From an uncultured Eubacteriales bacterium (GTDB lineage Bacteria; Bacillota; Clostridia; Oscillospirales; UBA644), in NCBI GenBank assembly GCA_900547165.1, contig URFZ01000018.1, positions 1 to 31,424 of the forward strand: a stretch of DNA of 31,424 nucleotides, in the 5' to 3' direction. Each line of letters starts with the position of its first letter. The first letter of the stretch is position 1. Position numbers and translations under genes: made by a program. Below are positions 15,717-23,386 of the stretch, piece after piece. The notes beneath the pieces are model-generated. The model searched no databases, had not been told where the DNA came from, and saw nothing but the letters and a program-made list of their open reading frames with translations.

Positions 15717-18053
15717 TTATTTTCCGAGAGAAATATCAGTTATGTAAACAGTTGTCGGCTCGGTAACGCCGAAAATAACCCGTTTTATCGTATTTTTCTT
15801 TGCGGCAGCCACATCACCCTGTGTCAAATCAAAGGCAGAGGTCGCGTTTTTTTGCCAATAAACTTTTACGCCTGTTTGAGTGTTTACATTTGCAAGACCG
15901 GCGGCAATGTTCGCTGTAAGCTTTGAGCGAACGTTTCCGTCACCTTTTTCAAGGTCCAAAACAAGCGATGAATAATCTTTCCACGATGCGGTCGAAAAAT
16001 CAGAGCCTTTCAACGCGATTTGGTCGGCGTCGGAAGAAAAGGTTATTTTCATTGCGGTTTTGCCGTTGATTTCAACCTTTTCTATTTTATCGGCTGAAAT
16101 TGTCGTTCTGCCGTTTGCAAGCATGGCTGTTTTGATTGCGTCAAAGTTGTTTTCGATATCGAGAAGAGTAACAAGTTTTTCATATATCGGCATCCGGTAT
16201 GTCTTGACAAAAGAGCGTCCGTCAACGGTAACCGTGTGACGTTCACCTTTTTCCGTTGCGCTGTCGTTGAAAACGTGCTTTTCATACGAGCCGAAATCAA
16301 GGGTTTCGTCGGCGCCCCTGCCGTCAAGCGCAACCGTCGCGCCTTTTCGGGTGAACACTTCCACGGTAACGCCGTTCGGGTTCGCCTCGGTTCGGTTTTC
16401 CGAAATAACAGTGAAAGAGTTCGTTCCGCTCAAAATATCGGAGTATATCTCTTTCTGCATTAAATCGAAAATATCGGCCGGAATTTCATCGCTGTTATAG
16501 GTATGCGTGTCTATAACATTTGCGTATATGCTTCTTATAGAGTCTTCGAAAGTATACTCGGTTATGCCGAGCCCGTCATAGAACGCCTTTGCTTTTTCTT
16601 TGAAAATAAGAAGTTTTTCATATTCTTCAGCAGCGTCTCTTATACCTTCCGCGCAGGTCGTGGTAACGCCGCGGTTTTCGTTGACTATGCCGTCGTCAAT
16701 ACGACCGGGGAGAACAAATGTACCACCTTCGCCGTTCCAAAGTTCTTCTGTAGTCAATTTTTTGTTATATAAGCCCTCGTCATCGTTCCACCCGCAGAAA
16801 AGACCGTATTCCCATTGCAGATAGCCTGTCGCGCCTATCATCGCCGAATACCAGCCCGACGCGGCTCTTTCCGCCAGGAAGTATACCCAAAACGGCTTGC
16901 CCTCGCCGAAATCCGCATAGTCTTCCGCAAGTTCGGAATAGAAAAACGGAACGAAAAGAGAAGCCTCGTCGGCATAAAACTCTTCAACAGGAGAGGCCGT
17001 CAGAATAACCCTTATCTCCGGATAATACTCCTTGAACTGACGAAGAACCTCCTTGGTTCTGTTTCGAACCCACTCGTTCTTTTCGGGCTCGTCCAAAGGA
17101 TAATATACAAAGTGATCCGCTATACCCTCGGCAACGACCGCTTCATAAAACTCAGTCATTTGAGTATATTTACGTATATCAAGCTCCTCTGTGGGAGTGG
17201 TCGTATCCATCCACCAGCACCAACATATGGCATGAAGATGGGGGCTGTTCGGGTGATCTTCAAGATAGTATTTGCATTGACGCGCCCACGCTTTCATACC
17301 GGTAAGACCGTCGGTGGGATATTTAAAAATTCTGTCCCATATTCCGCCCGCGACGGGAATTCTCTGTTCCTCGGCAAAATCGAGGAACACTTTGTCCATT
17401 TCTTCCGCGGTCATATACCCTTCGTAATAATACCTGCTCGACGGAAGCCAGCTGCCGAAGTTGGTCTCATACGACTTCTTTTCGGGAAGAGTTATGTCGA
17501 TAACCTTAACAACGACCTCGATATCCTTTTTGCCGCCGTCATATTCAATGGCAGCCGTTCCGCGGTAAATTCCCGCGGGAGTGTCCGCGGAAGTCTCGAA
17601 ACGAAGCGCGTACGCCTGATTTTCGGCGGATGCGACCTTTGAATTGTTGGTAAAATCATTGAGGGGAATATATCCGAAAGGTTCGGTATAATACGCCTGT
17701 TTTTCATTGCTGAATTTTTCGGCGTAGCTCATTTTGTAACCCTCGATCTTGTCTGCGGGGAAGATGTGCTCGCCGTCGGAAAACTCTCCGAAAGAGAATT
17801 TGACGCCCGTCAACTCTTTTCTTGCATCGGAAATCGCGACATAGGCGATCTCACGCTCGTTTTTGCACATTGTTACGGTTGCAGCGGCATTTTTGTATTT
17901 TTCCGGCAAAGTCTCTTCTTTTCCGAAAAATTCGGTCGAATACGCAAAGCCGTAGACCTCGGGCGCGTTACCGTAACGAATAACGGAACATGAAGTTGCG
18001 CTTAAAACAGCGGCGACGCAGAGAATAGCTGCCAAAACTCTTTTGATTTTCAT
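15717..18053 (-). CDS. DUF4091 / GH123-like surface lipoprotein
   Basis: This 778-residue protein opens with a lipoprotein signal peptide (MKIKRVL start, hydrophobic core, LSATSC with Cys22). After it come a beta-sandwich domain ending near GIYRGTAAIEY, then a TIM-barrel-like region with YYPLDEP (DEP at about 321-323), and the AEGIRDAAEEYEKL helix typical of DUF4091, which is related to GH123 N-acetyl-beta-galactosaminidases. The last 150 residues look like a jelly-roll carbohydrate-binding domain. I expect it to bind or cleave an N-acetylhexosamine-containing glycan outside the cell. I chose ATG at 18053 with AGAGG just upstream; the frame open to 18155 would place about 34 charged residues before the signal peptide. 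DUF4091 activity is not established for most members. Confidence 0.85.
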   Translation of the reverse strand: MKIKRVLAAILCVAAVLSATSCSVIRYGNAPEVYGFAYSTEFFGKEETLPEKYKNAAATVTMCKNEREIAYVAISDARKELTGVKFSFGEFSDGEHIFPADKIEGYKMSYAEKFSNEKQAYYTEPFGYIPLNDFTNNSKVASAENQAYALRFETSADTPAGIYRGTAAIEYDGGKKDIEVVVKVIDITLPEKKSYETNFGSWLPSSRYYYEGYMTAEEMDKVFLDFAEEQRIPVAGGIWDRIFKYPTDGLTGMKAWARQCKYYLEDHPNSPHLHAICWCWWMDTTTPTEELDIRKYTQMTEFYEAVVAEGIADHFVYYPLDEPEKNEWVRNRTKEVLRQFKEYYPEIRVILTASPVEEFYADEASLFVPFFYSELAEDYADFGEGKPFWVYFLAERAASGWYSAMIGATGYLQWEYGLFCGWNDDEGLYNKKLTTEELWNGEGGTFVLPGRIDDGIVNENRGVTTTCAEGIRDAAEEYEKLLIFKEKAKAFYDGLGITEYTFEDSIRSIYANVIDTHTYNSDEIPADIFDLMQKEIYSDILSGTNSFTVISENRTEANPNGVTVEVFTRKGATVALDGRGADETLDFGSYEKHVFNDSATEKGERHTVTVDGRSFVKTYRMPIYEKLVTLLDIENNFDAIKTAMLANGRTTISADKIEKVEINGKTAMKITFSSDADQIALKGSDFSTASWKDYSSLVLDLEKGDGNVRSKLTANIAAGLANVNTQTGVKVYWQKNATSAFDLTQGDVAAAKKNTIKRVIFGVTEPTTVYITDISLGK

Positions 18054-18081
18054 AAAAACCTCTTTTTTGTCAAGGTTGGGC

Positions 18082-19416
18082 TTAAAAACTGTTTTTCGCC
18101 TTGTTTGCAAGTTCGAGCGCGGTATCCGTGAAGATATAGCCCGCCTCGGGTTCAAGGTAACTCGTGCAGCCGAGTTTTGACTCGTAAACAGTCGGTGCGA
18201 ATCTGTCGCGGAGCGGAATATAACCGAAAAGACCGTTTGAGTTTGTGAATATGAAATTATGTCCGAAAGGCGATTCGGCCTTTATCTTTTGACCGAACTC
18301 AACAAAAACCTCGCCGGGAAGTTCGTAAAAAGCATTGTCGCCTATGCGGACGAACTGAACCGGAACGTCTTTTGTATCATTCTTGTCCTTGGCGTAATTA
18401 AGCAGATCGTAAGCGAACACCGCACGCAGTTGGTCGGGGTCGGACTGCGAACCTATCTCCTCGTCTTCACGCAAAACAACTGTTTTTGTTATATTTTCAA
18501 GTTCGGGAATTTCGCTTTCGGGAACCATTCTCTTTTTAACGGTGCAAACTCTCTTATATGCAGATACCGTATCGTCGGAGCAATATTCACGTTCGGGAAG
18601 AACGCGGAGTATCTCATCCGAAAGTTTTTTACCCATAAGGCGATAATAATCTTTTTGCGCGTGCTTGCCGCCGAACACATCAAAGTGATTGATATTGCCG
18701 CACGTTCCCGGGAAAAAGACCGAGACAAAGCGGAAGCCGAAACGCTCTTTTAAGTTATCCGACATTGCGCTGGAAAAATCGCCGCTGTAAGCCATGGCGT
18801 CAACGCAGTCCTGATGGCACGCAAAATTGACAATCGCACCCATCGGCTTGTCGGTTTCGGCGTCTTCTACAAAAAGCACCGTAACATCGGGGTCTATCGG
18901 ACCTGCGGGACGGACAACATCGGGGTTGCGAACGCCGGGATTGGTCTGATATGTTCCGTTTTTCATCAGATATATGCGGTGGAATGAAATATCGTCCACC
19001 TTGCCGTTGGCATAACTTACTTTTGCGGGACGCAGATGTTGGTTTGCGACGATAACCGCGTCAGCCGCCTTTTCTGAGACAAATTTAACATACCAAGGGC
19101 TGTGTTTTACAAGTTTGCCCCAATCCACGGTGGGACCGCCGTTGTGAATGTGCGTTGCGGACATCGTAACGTTTTCGGGTTTTATATCGGAATGAGCCGC
19201 GATTCTTTCTTTTGCGTCGTTCGCAATCTGTTCGGTTATGAAATTCGCTTCGACTGCTATCATTGCGACCTTTTCGCCGTTGCCGCCCTCGACGACTATC
19301 GCTTTGGCATAAATCTTATCCTTTATATCCGTGGCAAGTCGCTCGTTGAAATATCCGGGCATACAGTTATACAAAGGCGGGGTGATGTCACTTTCAAAAA
19401 ACGCACACTTAAACAT
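18082..19416 (-). CDS. Neutral-ceramidase-like N-terminal domain hydrolase, apparently cytosolic
   Basis: This 444-residue protein resembles the neutral/alkaline ceramidase N-terminal domain (zinc amidase). It shows the early SDITPP segment, the zinc motif ATHIHNGG (87-94), a second histidine in NFACHQD (197-203), SGDFSSAM, and PGTCGNIN (236-243). The C-terminal ceramidase domain is absent, as in many bacterial homologues found next to sugar genes. There is no signal peptide, so it should act inside the cell, perhaps hydrolysing an amide or ester on a sugar derivative. The start ATG at 19416 has GAGGAAG upstream. It sits between the first Gfo/Idh gene and the DUF4091 lipoprotein. Confidence 0.82.
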   Translation of the reverse strand: MFKCAFFESDITPPLYNCMPGYFNERLATDIKDKIYAKAIVVEGGNGEKVAMIAVEANFITEQIANDAKERIAAHSDIKPENVTMSATHIHNGGPTVDWGKLVKHSPWYVKFVSEKAADAVIVANQHLRPAKVSYANGKVDDISFHRIYLMKNGTYQTNPGVRNPDVVRPAGPIDPDVTVLFVEDAETDKPMGAIVNFACHQDCVDAMAYSGDFSSAMSDNLKERFGFRFVSVFFPGTCGNINHFDVFGGKHAQKDYYRLMGKKLSDEILRVLPEREYCSDDTVSAYKRVCTVKKRMVPESEIPELENITKTVVLREDEEIGSQSDPDQLRAVFAYDLLNYAKDKNDTKDVPVQFVRIGDNAFYELPGEVFVEFGQKIKAESPFGHNFIFTNSNGLFGYIPLRDRFAPTVYESKLGCTSYLEPEAGYIFTDTALELANKAKNSF

Positions 19417-19437
19417 AATATCTTCCTCTTTTTTTGT

Positions 19438-19467
19438 CCGCTGCGGCGGAATGTCCCGCCGCAGCGG
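19438..19467 (-). other. Strong GC-rich intergenic hairpin without U-tract
   Basis: A perfect 12-base-pair, almost all-GC stem (CCGCTGCGGCGG / CCGCCGCAGCGG, 6-base loop) fills the gap between the Gfo/Idh and ceramidase-like genes. On the minus strand it is followed by ACAAAAAAAGAGGAAG, which contains the next ribosome binding site, so it is not a classical terminator. Confidence 0.72.
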
Positions 19468-19490
19468 TCTGAAATTGCCGTTATTTCGGT

Positions 19491-20519
19491 TTACGCTCTG
19501 CCGAAAAACTTGTCGATGTTTACGACCTTTTCGTTTTCAGCCGCATAGTAAGCCGCTTCAACTATTTCCTGAACCTGAACGCCGTCGGACAGCGGAACAA
19601 GAACGGGTGTGTCGTTGATGATGGAATCGGAGAACGATTCAATCTCTTTTGTGTAAAGGTTTGTAAAGTCCGCCGTGATGTCGGGGTGAGAGCCGTCTTC
19701 CAACGTAACTTCAACGGAACCCGTATCAAGCTGATGAATGGTGTCATTCGCGGTGATACAGCCCTTTGTTCCGTAAAATTCAAGTCTCCACTTCGCCGCA
19801 GCGTCGGGAATGTTGAAGTTTGCCTCAACATACGCGTTGCAGCCGTTTTTCAGGTGCATAAGCACGGATGCGGAGTCGTCAACTTCATACTTGAATGTTT
19901 TTGTGTCGATAAGCGCGGAAACCTTGTCGCAGGTCGTGCCGAGTATGTTCTGAATAAGGTCGATGCAGTGAACACCCATATCCACGAACGCTCCGCCGCC
20001 GCCGTTCTTTTTCTGCTGACGCCAGCAGTTCGGCATATCGGGATACCAGCAGGTGAACTGCGCTTTTGCGGAAACGACCTGACCGATGTTGCCGTCGGCG
20101 ATGAACTTTTTGATCTGCTGATTCAGAGCGCCGAAACGCATCATGAAGCCGCAAGCGGATTTAACGCCGCAAGCATCAACGTCTGCGATAACCTGTCTGC
20201 CCTGCGCAACGGTCATCGCGATAGGCTTTTCCATAAGAACGTGTTTGCCCGCGCGAGCGGCTTTGACAGCCTGTTCGGCATGAAAAACAACGGGAGTTGC
20301 GATATATACCGCTTCAACCTCGGGATTTGCGATGAGGTCATCTGCGTTTGTGTAGGCGTATTTGGCGTGATATTTTTCTTTAAGTCCCTCGATGATGTTT
20401 TCGTTAACGTCCATAACCGCTATGAGTTCGGCGTTTTTGGCAAGCATCATACCGGGCATCGTTCTTCTGTCGGCTATACCGCCGGCGCCGATAACGCCCC
20501 ATTTAATTTTTCTGTCCAT
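19491..20519 (-). CDS. Gfo/Idh/MocA-family oxidoreductase (canonical)
   Basis: This 342-residue NAD(P)-dependent enzyme has the Rossmann motif GVIGAGGIADRR (8-19), the catalytic EKP at 97-99 (VLMEKPIAMT) and the GGGAFVDMGVHCIDL signature with the active-site histidine. Members oxidise or reduce sugars, inositols or UDP-sugars. ATG at 20519 has AAAGGAG 9 bases upstream. It directly follows the DegT aminotransferase. An oxidoreductase paired with a DegT aminotransferase is the usual way to interconvert a hydroxyl and an amino group through a keto intermediate, in either direction. The second family member in this unit (12801-13808) differs in its active site, so the two probably have different roles. 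Confidence 0.93.
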   Translation of the reverse strand: MDRKIKWGVIGAGGIADRRTMPGMMLAKNAELIAVMDVNENIIEGLKEKYHAKYAYTNADDLIANPEVEAVYIATPVVFHAEQAVKAARAGKHVLMEKPIAMTVAQGRQVIADVDACGVKSACGFMMRFGALNQQIKKFIADGNIGQVVSAKAQFTCWYPDMPNCWRQQKKNGGGGAFVDMGVHCIDLIQNILGTTCDKVSALIDTKTFKYEVDDSASVLMHLKNGCNAYVEANFNIPDAAAKWRLEFYGTKGCITANDTIHQLDTGSVEVTLEDGSHPDITADFTNLYTKEIESFSDSIINDTPVLVPLSDGVQVQEIVEAAYYAAENEKVVNIDKFFGRA

Positions 20520-20630
20520 AAAATGTTTCTCCTTTCGGCAGGAAAGACGAAAAAACAGCCGTCAAACCTGTCCCGTATACTTCGGAAAGACGCTGAAAAA
20601 GGTTCAAAAACCGTTTTGCGCTTCCCGACG

Positions 20631-20672
20631 AAAAATCCGTATAGAGGGACGGCAAAAGCCTATCCCTCTATA
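20631..20672 (-). terminator. Hairpin with short U run after the DegT gene (possible partial terminator)
   Basis: On the minus strand TATAGAGGGA pairs with TCCCTCTATA (20672-20663 with 20649-20640), with an inner GGC/GCC pair. CGGA and then TTTTT (20635-20631) follow. The gap of 173 bases is the longest inside the unit, so this may reduce read-through after the first gene. Confidence 0.5.
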
Positions 20673-20692
20673 TATTTTCCTATGCGGTCGGA

Positions 20693-21982
20693 TTATTTCT
20701 GATGCTCGGCAAGAATCTTTTTGAAGACGTCGATGCATCTCTGAATGTGCTCAGGCTCCCATGTCGGGTGCAGGAACAGGGAAACGGTAACGGCACGAAG
20801 GCTCTTTGCTTTCGGGCAAAGGACGTTCTTATAGTCAACCTGTTTCGGATCCGCGTACTCTTTGGACTCGAACGGGAATTTAGCGGCGCCGAAGCCGACG
20901 TGCTCGGTGTATGCTTCTTCCTGATATGCTTCGGGCCAAAGAATGCCGGAGCAGGGAATGTTGTTTTCTTTAAGGAGATTGCAAACCTCTGCCGCGTCAA
21001 CGTCGAGTTTATCGAGGTCAAGGTTTATCGGATACCACCAATAAGCGCACTGTCTTTCTTTGGTGTTAACCGGAAGTTTAGCGATGCCGGAAACGCCCGC
21101 AAACGCCTCGTCGTACATTTTAGCGTACTGCTTTCTTCTTGCGAGGTTCCAGCTGTCAAATCTTTCAAGTTCGTTGATACCGATAACGCTCTGCATTTCG
21201 GTCATACGATAGTTGAAGCCGACTCTGGTATGAACGTACGGAAGAGCCTCTTCCATCGCGAGAAGGTTCATACGAAGTCTTACGTTGTAACCGTGGTCAC
21301 GGAACGAACGTGCTTCCCAAGCGGTGTCTTCATCGTTGGTAACGACCATACCGCCCTCGCCGCCGGTCGTAAAGTGTTTGGACTGGCAGAAAGAGAAGCA
21401 GCCTACATCGCCGATGGTACCGGATTTATGTTCAACACCTTTTTCGTCGGTGTAAACGCCGCCGAAGCACTGCGCGCAGTCTTCGATGACTTTGAGGTTA
21501 TGTTTCTTTGCGATAGCCATGATCTTCTTCATATCGCACATAACGCCGTAAAGGTGAACAACAACGATACCCTTGGTTCTCGGGGTGATAAGTCCCTCGA
21601 TAAGGTCGGGGTCGATTGTGTGATCGTCCGTTACGTCGCAGAATACGGGGATAGCGCCCGCCTGAACGATAGAGAACGAAGACGCGATGAAAGAGTAAGA
21701 GGGAACGATAACTTCATCGCCGGGGCCGATGTTGAGAGCCGCGATTGCGATGTGAAGAGCAGCAGTTCCGTTAGTGCAGGAAATCGCATAGTCCGCTCCG
21801 CACCATTTTGCCCACTTTTCTTCAAATTCCATACCCTTTTTACCAGTCCAGTAAGAAACCTTACCGCTTTTAAGGGTCTCGGTAACCTGATCGAAAGTCT
21901 TGGGGTTGAATTGAGGCCACATCGGGAATCCGAGATCAACGATGCCGGATCCGTTCATTGCGCCGTCGGTTTTTTCAGCCAT
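20693..21982 (-). CDS. DegT/DnrJ/EryC1/StrS-family PLP aminotransferase
   Basis: This 429-residue enzyme transfers an amino group, usually from glutamate or glutamine, to a keto-sugar or keto-cyclitol. PLP motifs are clear: CTNGTAALH (69-77), EDCAQ with D168, and QSKHFTTGGEGG with the Schiff-base lysine K202. The YWTGKKGMEFE and PSYSFIAS segments resemble the aminocyclitol (StsC-like) branch, though I cannot confirm that. It is the first gene after a strong promoter, with AGGAGA upstream of ATG 21982. In a catabolic unit it could run in reverse, removing nitrogen from an amino sugar; the neighbouring Gfo/Idh enzyme would act on the keto product. Confidence 0.93.
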   Translation of the reverse strand: MAEKTDGAMNGSGIVDLGFPMWPQFNPKTFDQVTETLKSGKVSYWTGKKGMEFEEKWAKWCGADYAISCTNGTAALHIAIAALNIGPGDEVIVPSYSFIASSFSIVQAGAIPVFCDVTDDHTIDPDLIEGLITPRTKGIVVVHLYGVMCDMKKIMAIAKKHNLKVIEDCAQCFGGVYTDEKGVEHKSGTIGDVGCFSFCQSKHFTTGGEGGMVVTNDEDTAWEARSFRDHGYNVRLRMNLLAMEEALPYVHTRVGFNYRMTEMQSVIGINELERFDSWNLARRKQYAKMYDEAFAGVSGIAKLPVNTKERQCAYWWYPINLDLDKLDVDAAEVCNLLKENNIPCSGILWPEAYQEEAYTEHVGFGAAKFPFESKEYADPKQVDYKNVLCPKAKSLRAVTVSLFLHPTWEPEHIQRCIDVFKKILAEHQK

Positions 21983-21995
21983 AGTAAATATCTCC

Positions 21996-22030
21996 TATCT
22001 GATATATTAGATTTTTATATATTATCTGAT
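21996..22030 (-). repeat. Repeats just downstream of the catabolic-unit promoter
   Basis: TATCTGAT occurs twice in direct orientation (21996-22003 and 22023-22030), and TCTGATATATTAGA (21998-22011) is an almost perfect palindrome. They lie at or just after the expected transcription start, where a repressor could bind. Confidence 0.45.
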
Positions 22031-22034
22031 TCCG

Positions 22035-22063
22035 ATTGTACCATAGTTCTCCAAAAAAGTCAA
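22035..22063 (-). promoter_or_regulatory. Promoter of the fourteen-gene catabolic unit
   Basis: Read on the minus strand, TTGACT (22063-22058) and TACAAT (22040-22035) are separated by 17 bases, and TGG directly before TACAAT makes an extended -10. The DegT start lies about 50 bases downstream. This is close to consensus and should be strong unless repressed. Confidence 0.87.
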
Positions 22064-22073
22064 GCGATTGCAA

Positions 22074-22129
22074 GCCCGCGCATAATAAAGAATGAAAAAT
22101 GTTAACCTTATTTCAAAATTCGCGCGGGC
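22074..22129. repeat. Eight-base inverted repeat upstream of the promoter
   Basis: GCCCGCGC (22074-22081) and GCGCGGGC (22122-22129) are exact inverted copies separated by 40 A+T-rich bases. They lie between the capG terminator and the -35 box of the DegT promoter, so they could be a regulator site or a weak hairpin. Confidence 0.5.
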
Positions 22130-22134
22130 ATAAC

Positions 22135-22175
22135 AAAAAACGACGCCGAAAAACGGTTCTTCCGTATTCGGCGTC
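22135..22175 (-). terminator. Intrinsic terminator of the capEFG unit
   Basis: On the minus strand GACGCCGAA (22175-22167 side) pairs with TTCGGCGTC, with an inner CGG/CCG pair, and is followed by G and six T residues (22140-22135). It lies about 32 bases after the capG stop. Confidence 0.88.
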
Positions 22176-22207
22176 AACATTTGTTTACATCGGTCGAAAG
22201 TCGCCCT

Positions 22208-23386
22208 TTACGACTTTCTCCAAACCATTTTGTTCACAACATCGGTATACGATTCGATTATCTTGACGACCTTTGTTGAAACATTTTCTTCCGTGTAGTA
22301 CGGAACGGGTATTCCAAGATCGCCGTTCTCGTTCATGTCAACCGCGGTCTCTACTGCGCGCAAAAGGCTCGTCTCCCCTATTCCGGCAAGAATGAAGCAC
22401 GCTTTGTCAAGCGCTTCGGGTCGTTCCGTCGATGTTCTTATGCAAACGGCGGGAAACGGCTTGCCGACGGAAGTGAAGAAACTGCTCTCCTCGGGAAGAG
22501 TTCCGCTGTCCGAAACCACGGCGAAGGCGTTCATCTGCAAATTGTTGTAATCATGGAATCCGAGCGGTTCATGACGGATAACGCGCGGATCAAGTTCAAA
22601 ACCCGTCGCTTCAAGTCTTTTCCTGCTTCTCGGATGGCACGAATAAAGTATCGGCATATCGTATTTTTCAGCCAACCTATTTATTGCGTTGAACAGAGAA
22701 AGAAAGTTCTTTTCCGTGTCTATGTTTTCCTCTCTGTGAGCGGAAAGAAGCATATATTTTTTAGGTTCGAGTCCGAGCCTTTTCAGAATATCGCTTTTTT
22801 CGATACTGTCAAAGTTTTCGTGCAGTACTTCCGCCATGGGAGAGCCGGTCACGAACGTGCGCTCTTTCGGCAATCCGCATTCGGCAAGATAGCGTCGCGC
22901 ATGCTCGGAATAAGCCATATTCACGTCGGAAATTATATCAACGATTCTTCTGTTCGTCTCTTCGGGCAGACACTCGTCCTTACAGCGGTTGCCGGCTTCC
23001 ATATGGAAAACGGGAATATGCAGTCTTTTCGCGGGAATCGCAGAAAGGCAGGAATTGGTGTCTCCGAGAACAAGAAGAGCATCCGGTTTTATCTGTACCA
23101 TAAGCTTGTACGAGCAGTTGATAATGTTTCCGACAGTTGCGCCGAGGTCGTCTCCCACAGCGTCCATATAGACTTCGGGAGCGTCAAGACGCAAGTCCTC
23201 AAAGAACACGCCGTTAAGCGTATAATCGTAGTTCTGTCCCGTATGGGCAAGAACGCAGTCAAAATATTTTCTGCACTTTTTTATAACGGCCGCAAGACGG
23301 ATTATCTCGGGTCTGGTGCCGACGATTATGAGAAGTTTAAGTTTTCCGTCGCAGCGAAATGCAACGTCCGAATAATCGAGTTTCAT
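22208..23386 (-). CDS. capG: UDP-2-acetamido-2,6-dideoxy-L-talose 2-epimerase (UDP-L-FucNAc formation)
   Basis: This 392-residue protein belongs to the non-hydrolysing UDP-GlcNAc 2-epimerase family. GTRPEI (23-28), HMEAGNRC, PEETNRRIVD, GSPMAEV and SDSGTLPEE are all present. The EAGNRC and PEETNR forms match the CapG/FnlC/WbjD branch rather than WecB. It would carry out the last step to UDP-N-acetyl-L-fucosamine in the cytosol. Its ATG (23386) overlaps the capF stop as ATGA, with GGAGG upstream, so the two are translationally coupled. The order capE-(lipoprotein)-capF-capG follows Staphylococcus cap5/8EFG and Pseudomonas wbjBCD. The gene is followed by a strong terminator. Confidence 0.93.
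   Translation of the reverse strand: MKLDYSDVAFRCDGKLKLLIIVGTRPEIIRLAAVIKKCRKYFDCVLAHTGQNYDYTLNGVFFEDLRLDAPEVYMDAVGDDLGATVGNIINCSYKLMVQIKPDALLVLGDTNSCLSAIPAKRLHIPVFHMEAGNRCKDECLPEETNRRIVDIISDVNMAYSEHARRYLAECGLPKERTFVTGSPMAEVLHENFDSIEKSDILKRLGLEPKKYMLLSAHREENIDTEKNFLSLFNAINRLAEKYDMPILYSCHPRSRKRLEATGFELDPRVIRHEPLGFHDYNNLQMNAFAVVSDSGTLPEESSFFTSVGKPFPAVCIRTSTERPEALDKACFILAGIGETSLLRAVETAVDMNENGDLGIPVPYYTEENVSTKVVKIIESYTDVVNKMVWRKS

Noticed and set aside
18054..18155. Long N-terminal extension of the DUF4091 lipoprotein
   Set aside because: It would bury the lipoprotein signal peptide behind 34 charged residues and overlaps the end of the upstream gene.
22059..22072. cre-like (CcpA) sequence TGCAATCGCTTGAC over the -35 box
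   Set aside because: Only the first half matches the TGWAANCGNTNWCA consensus; the closing WCA is absent, so carbon-catabolite control cannot be claimed.
20702..22105. Plus-strand open frame of 467 codons opposite the DegT gene
   Set aside because: It is a mirror frame of a gene with full PLP-enzyme motifs; it has no ribosome site and no recognisable domain.
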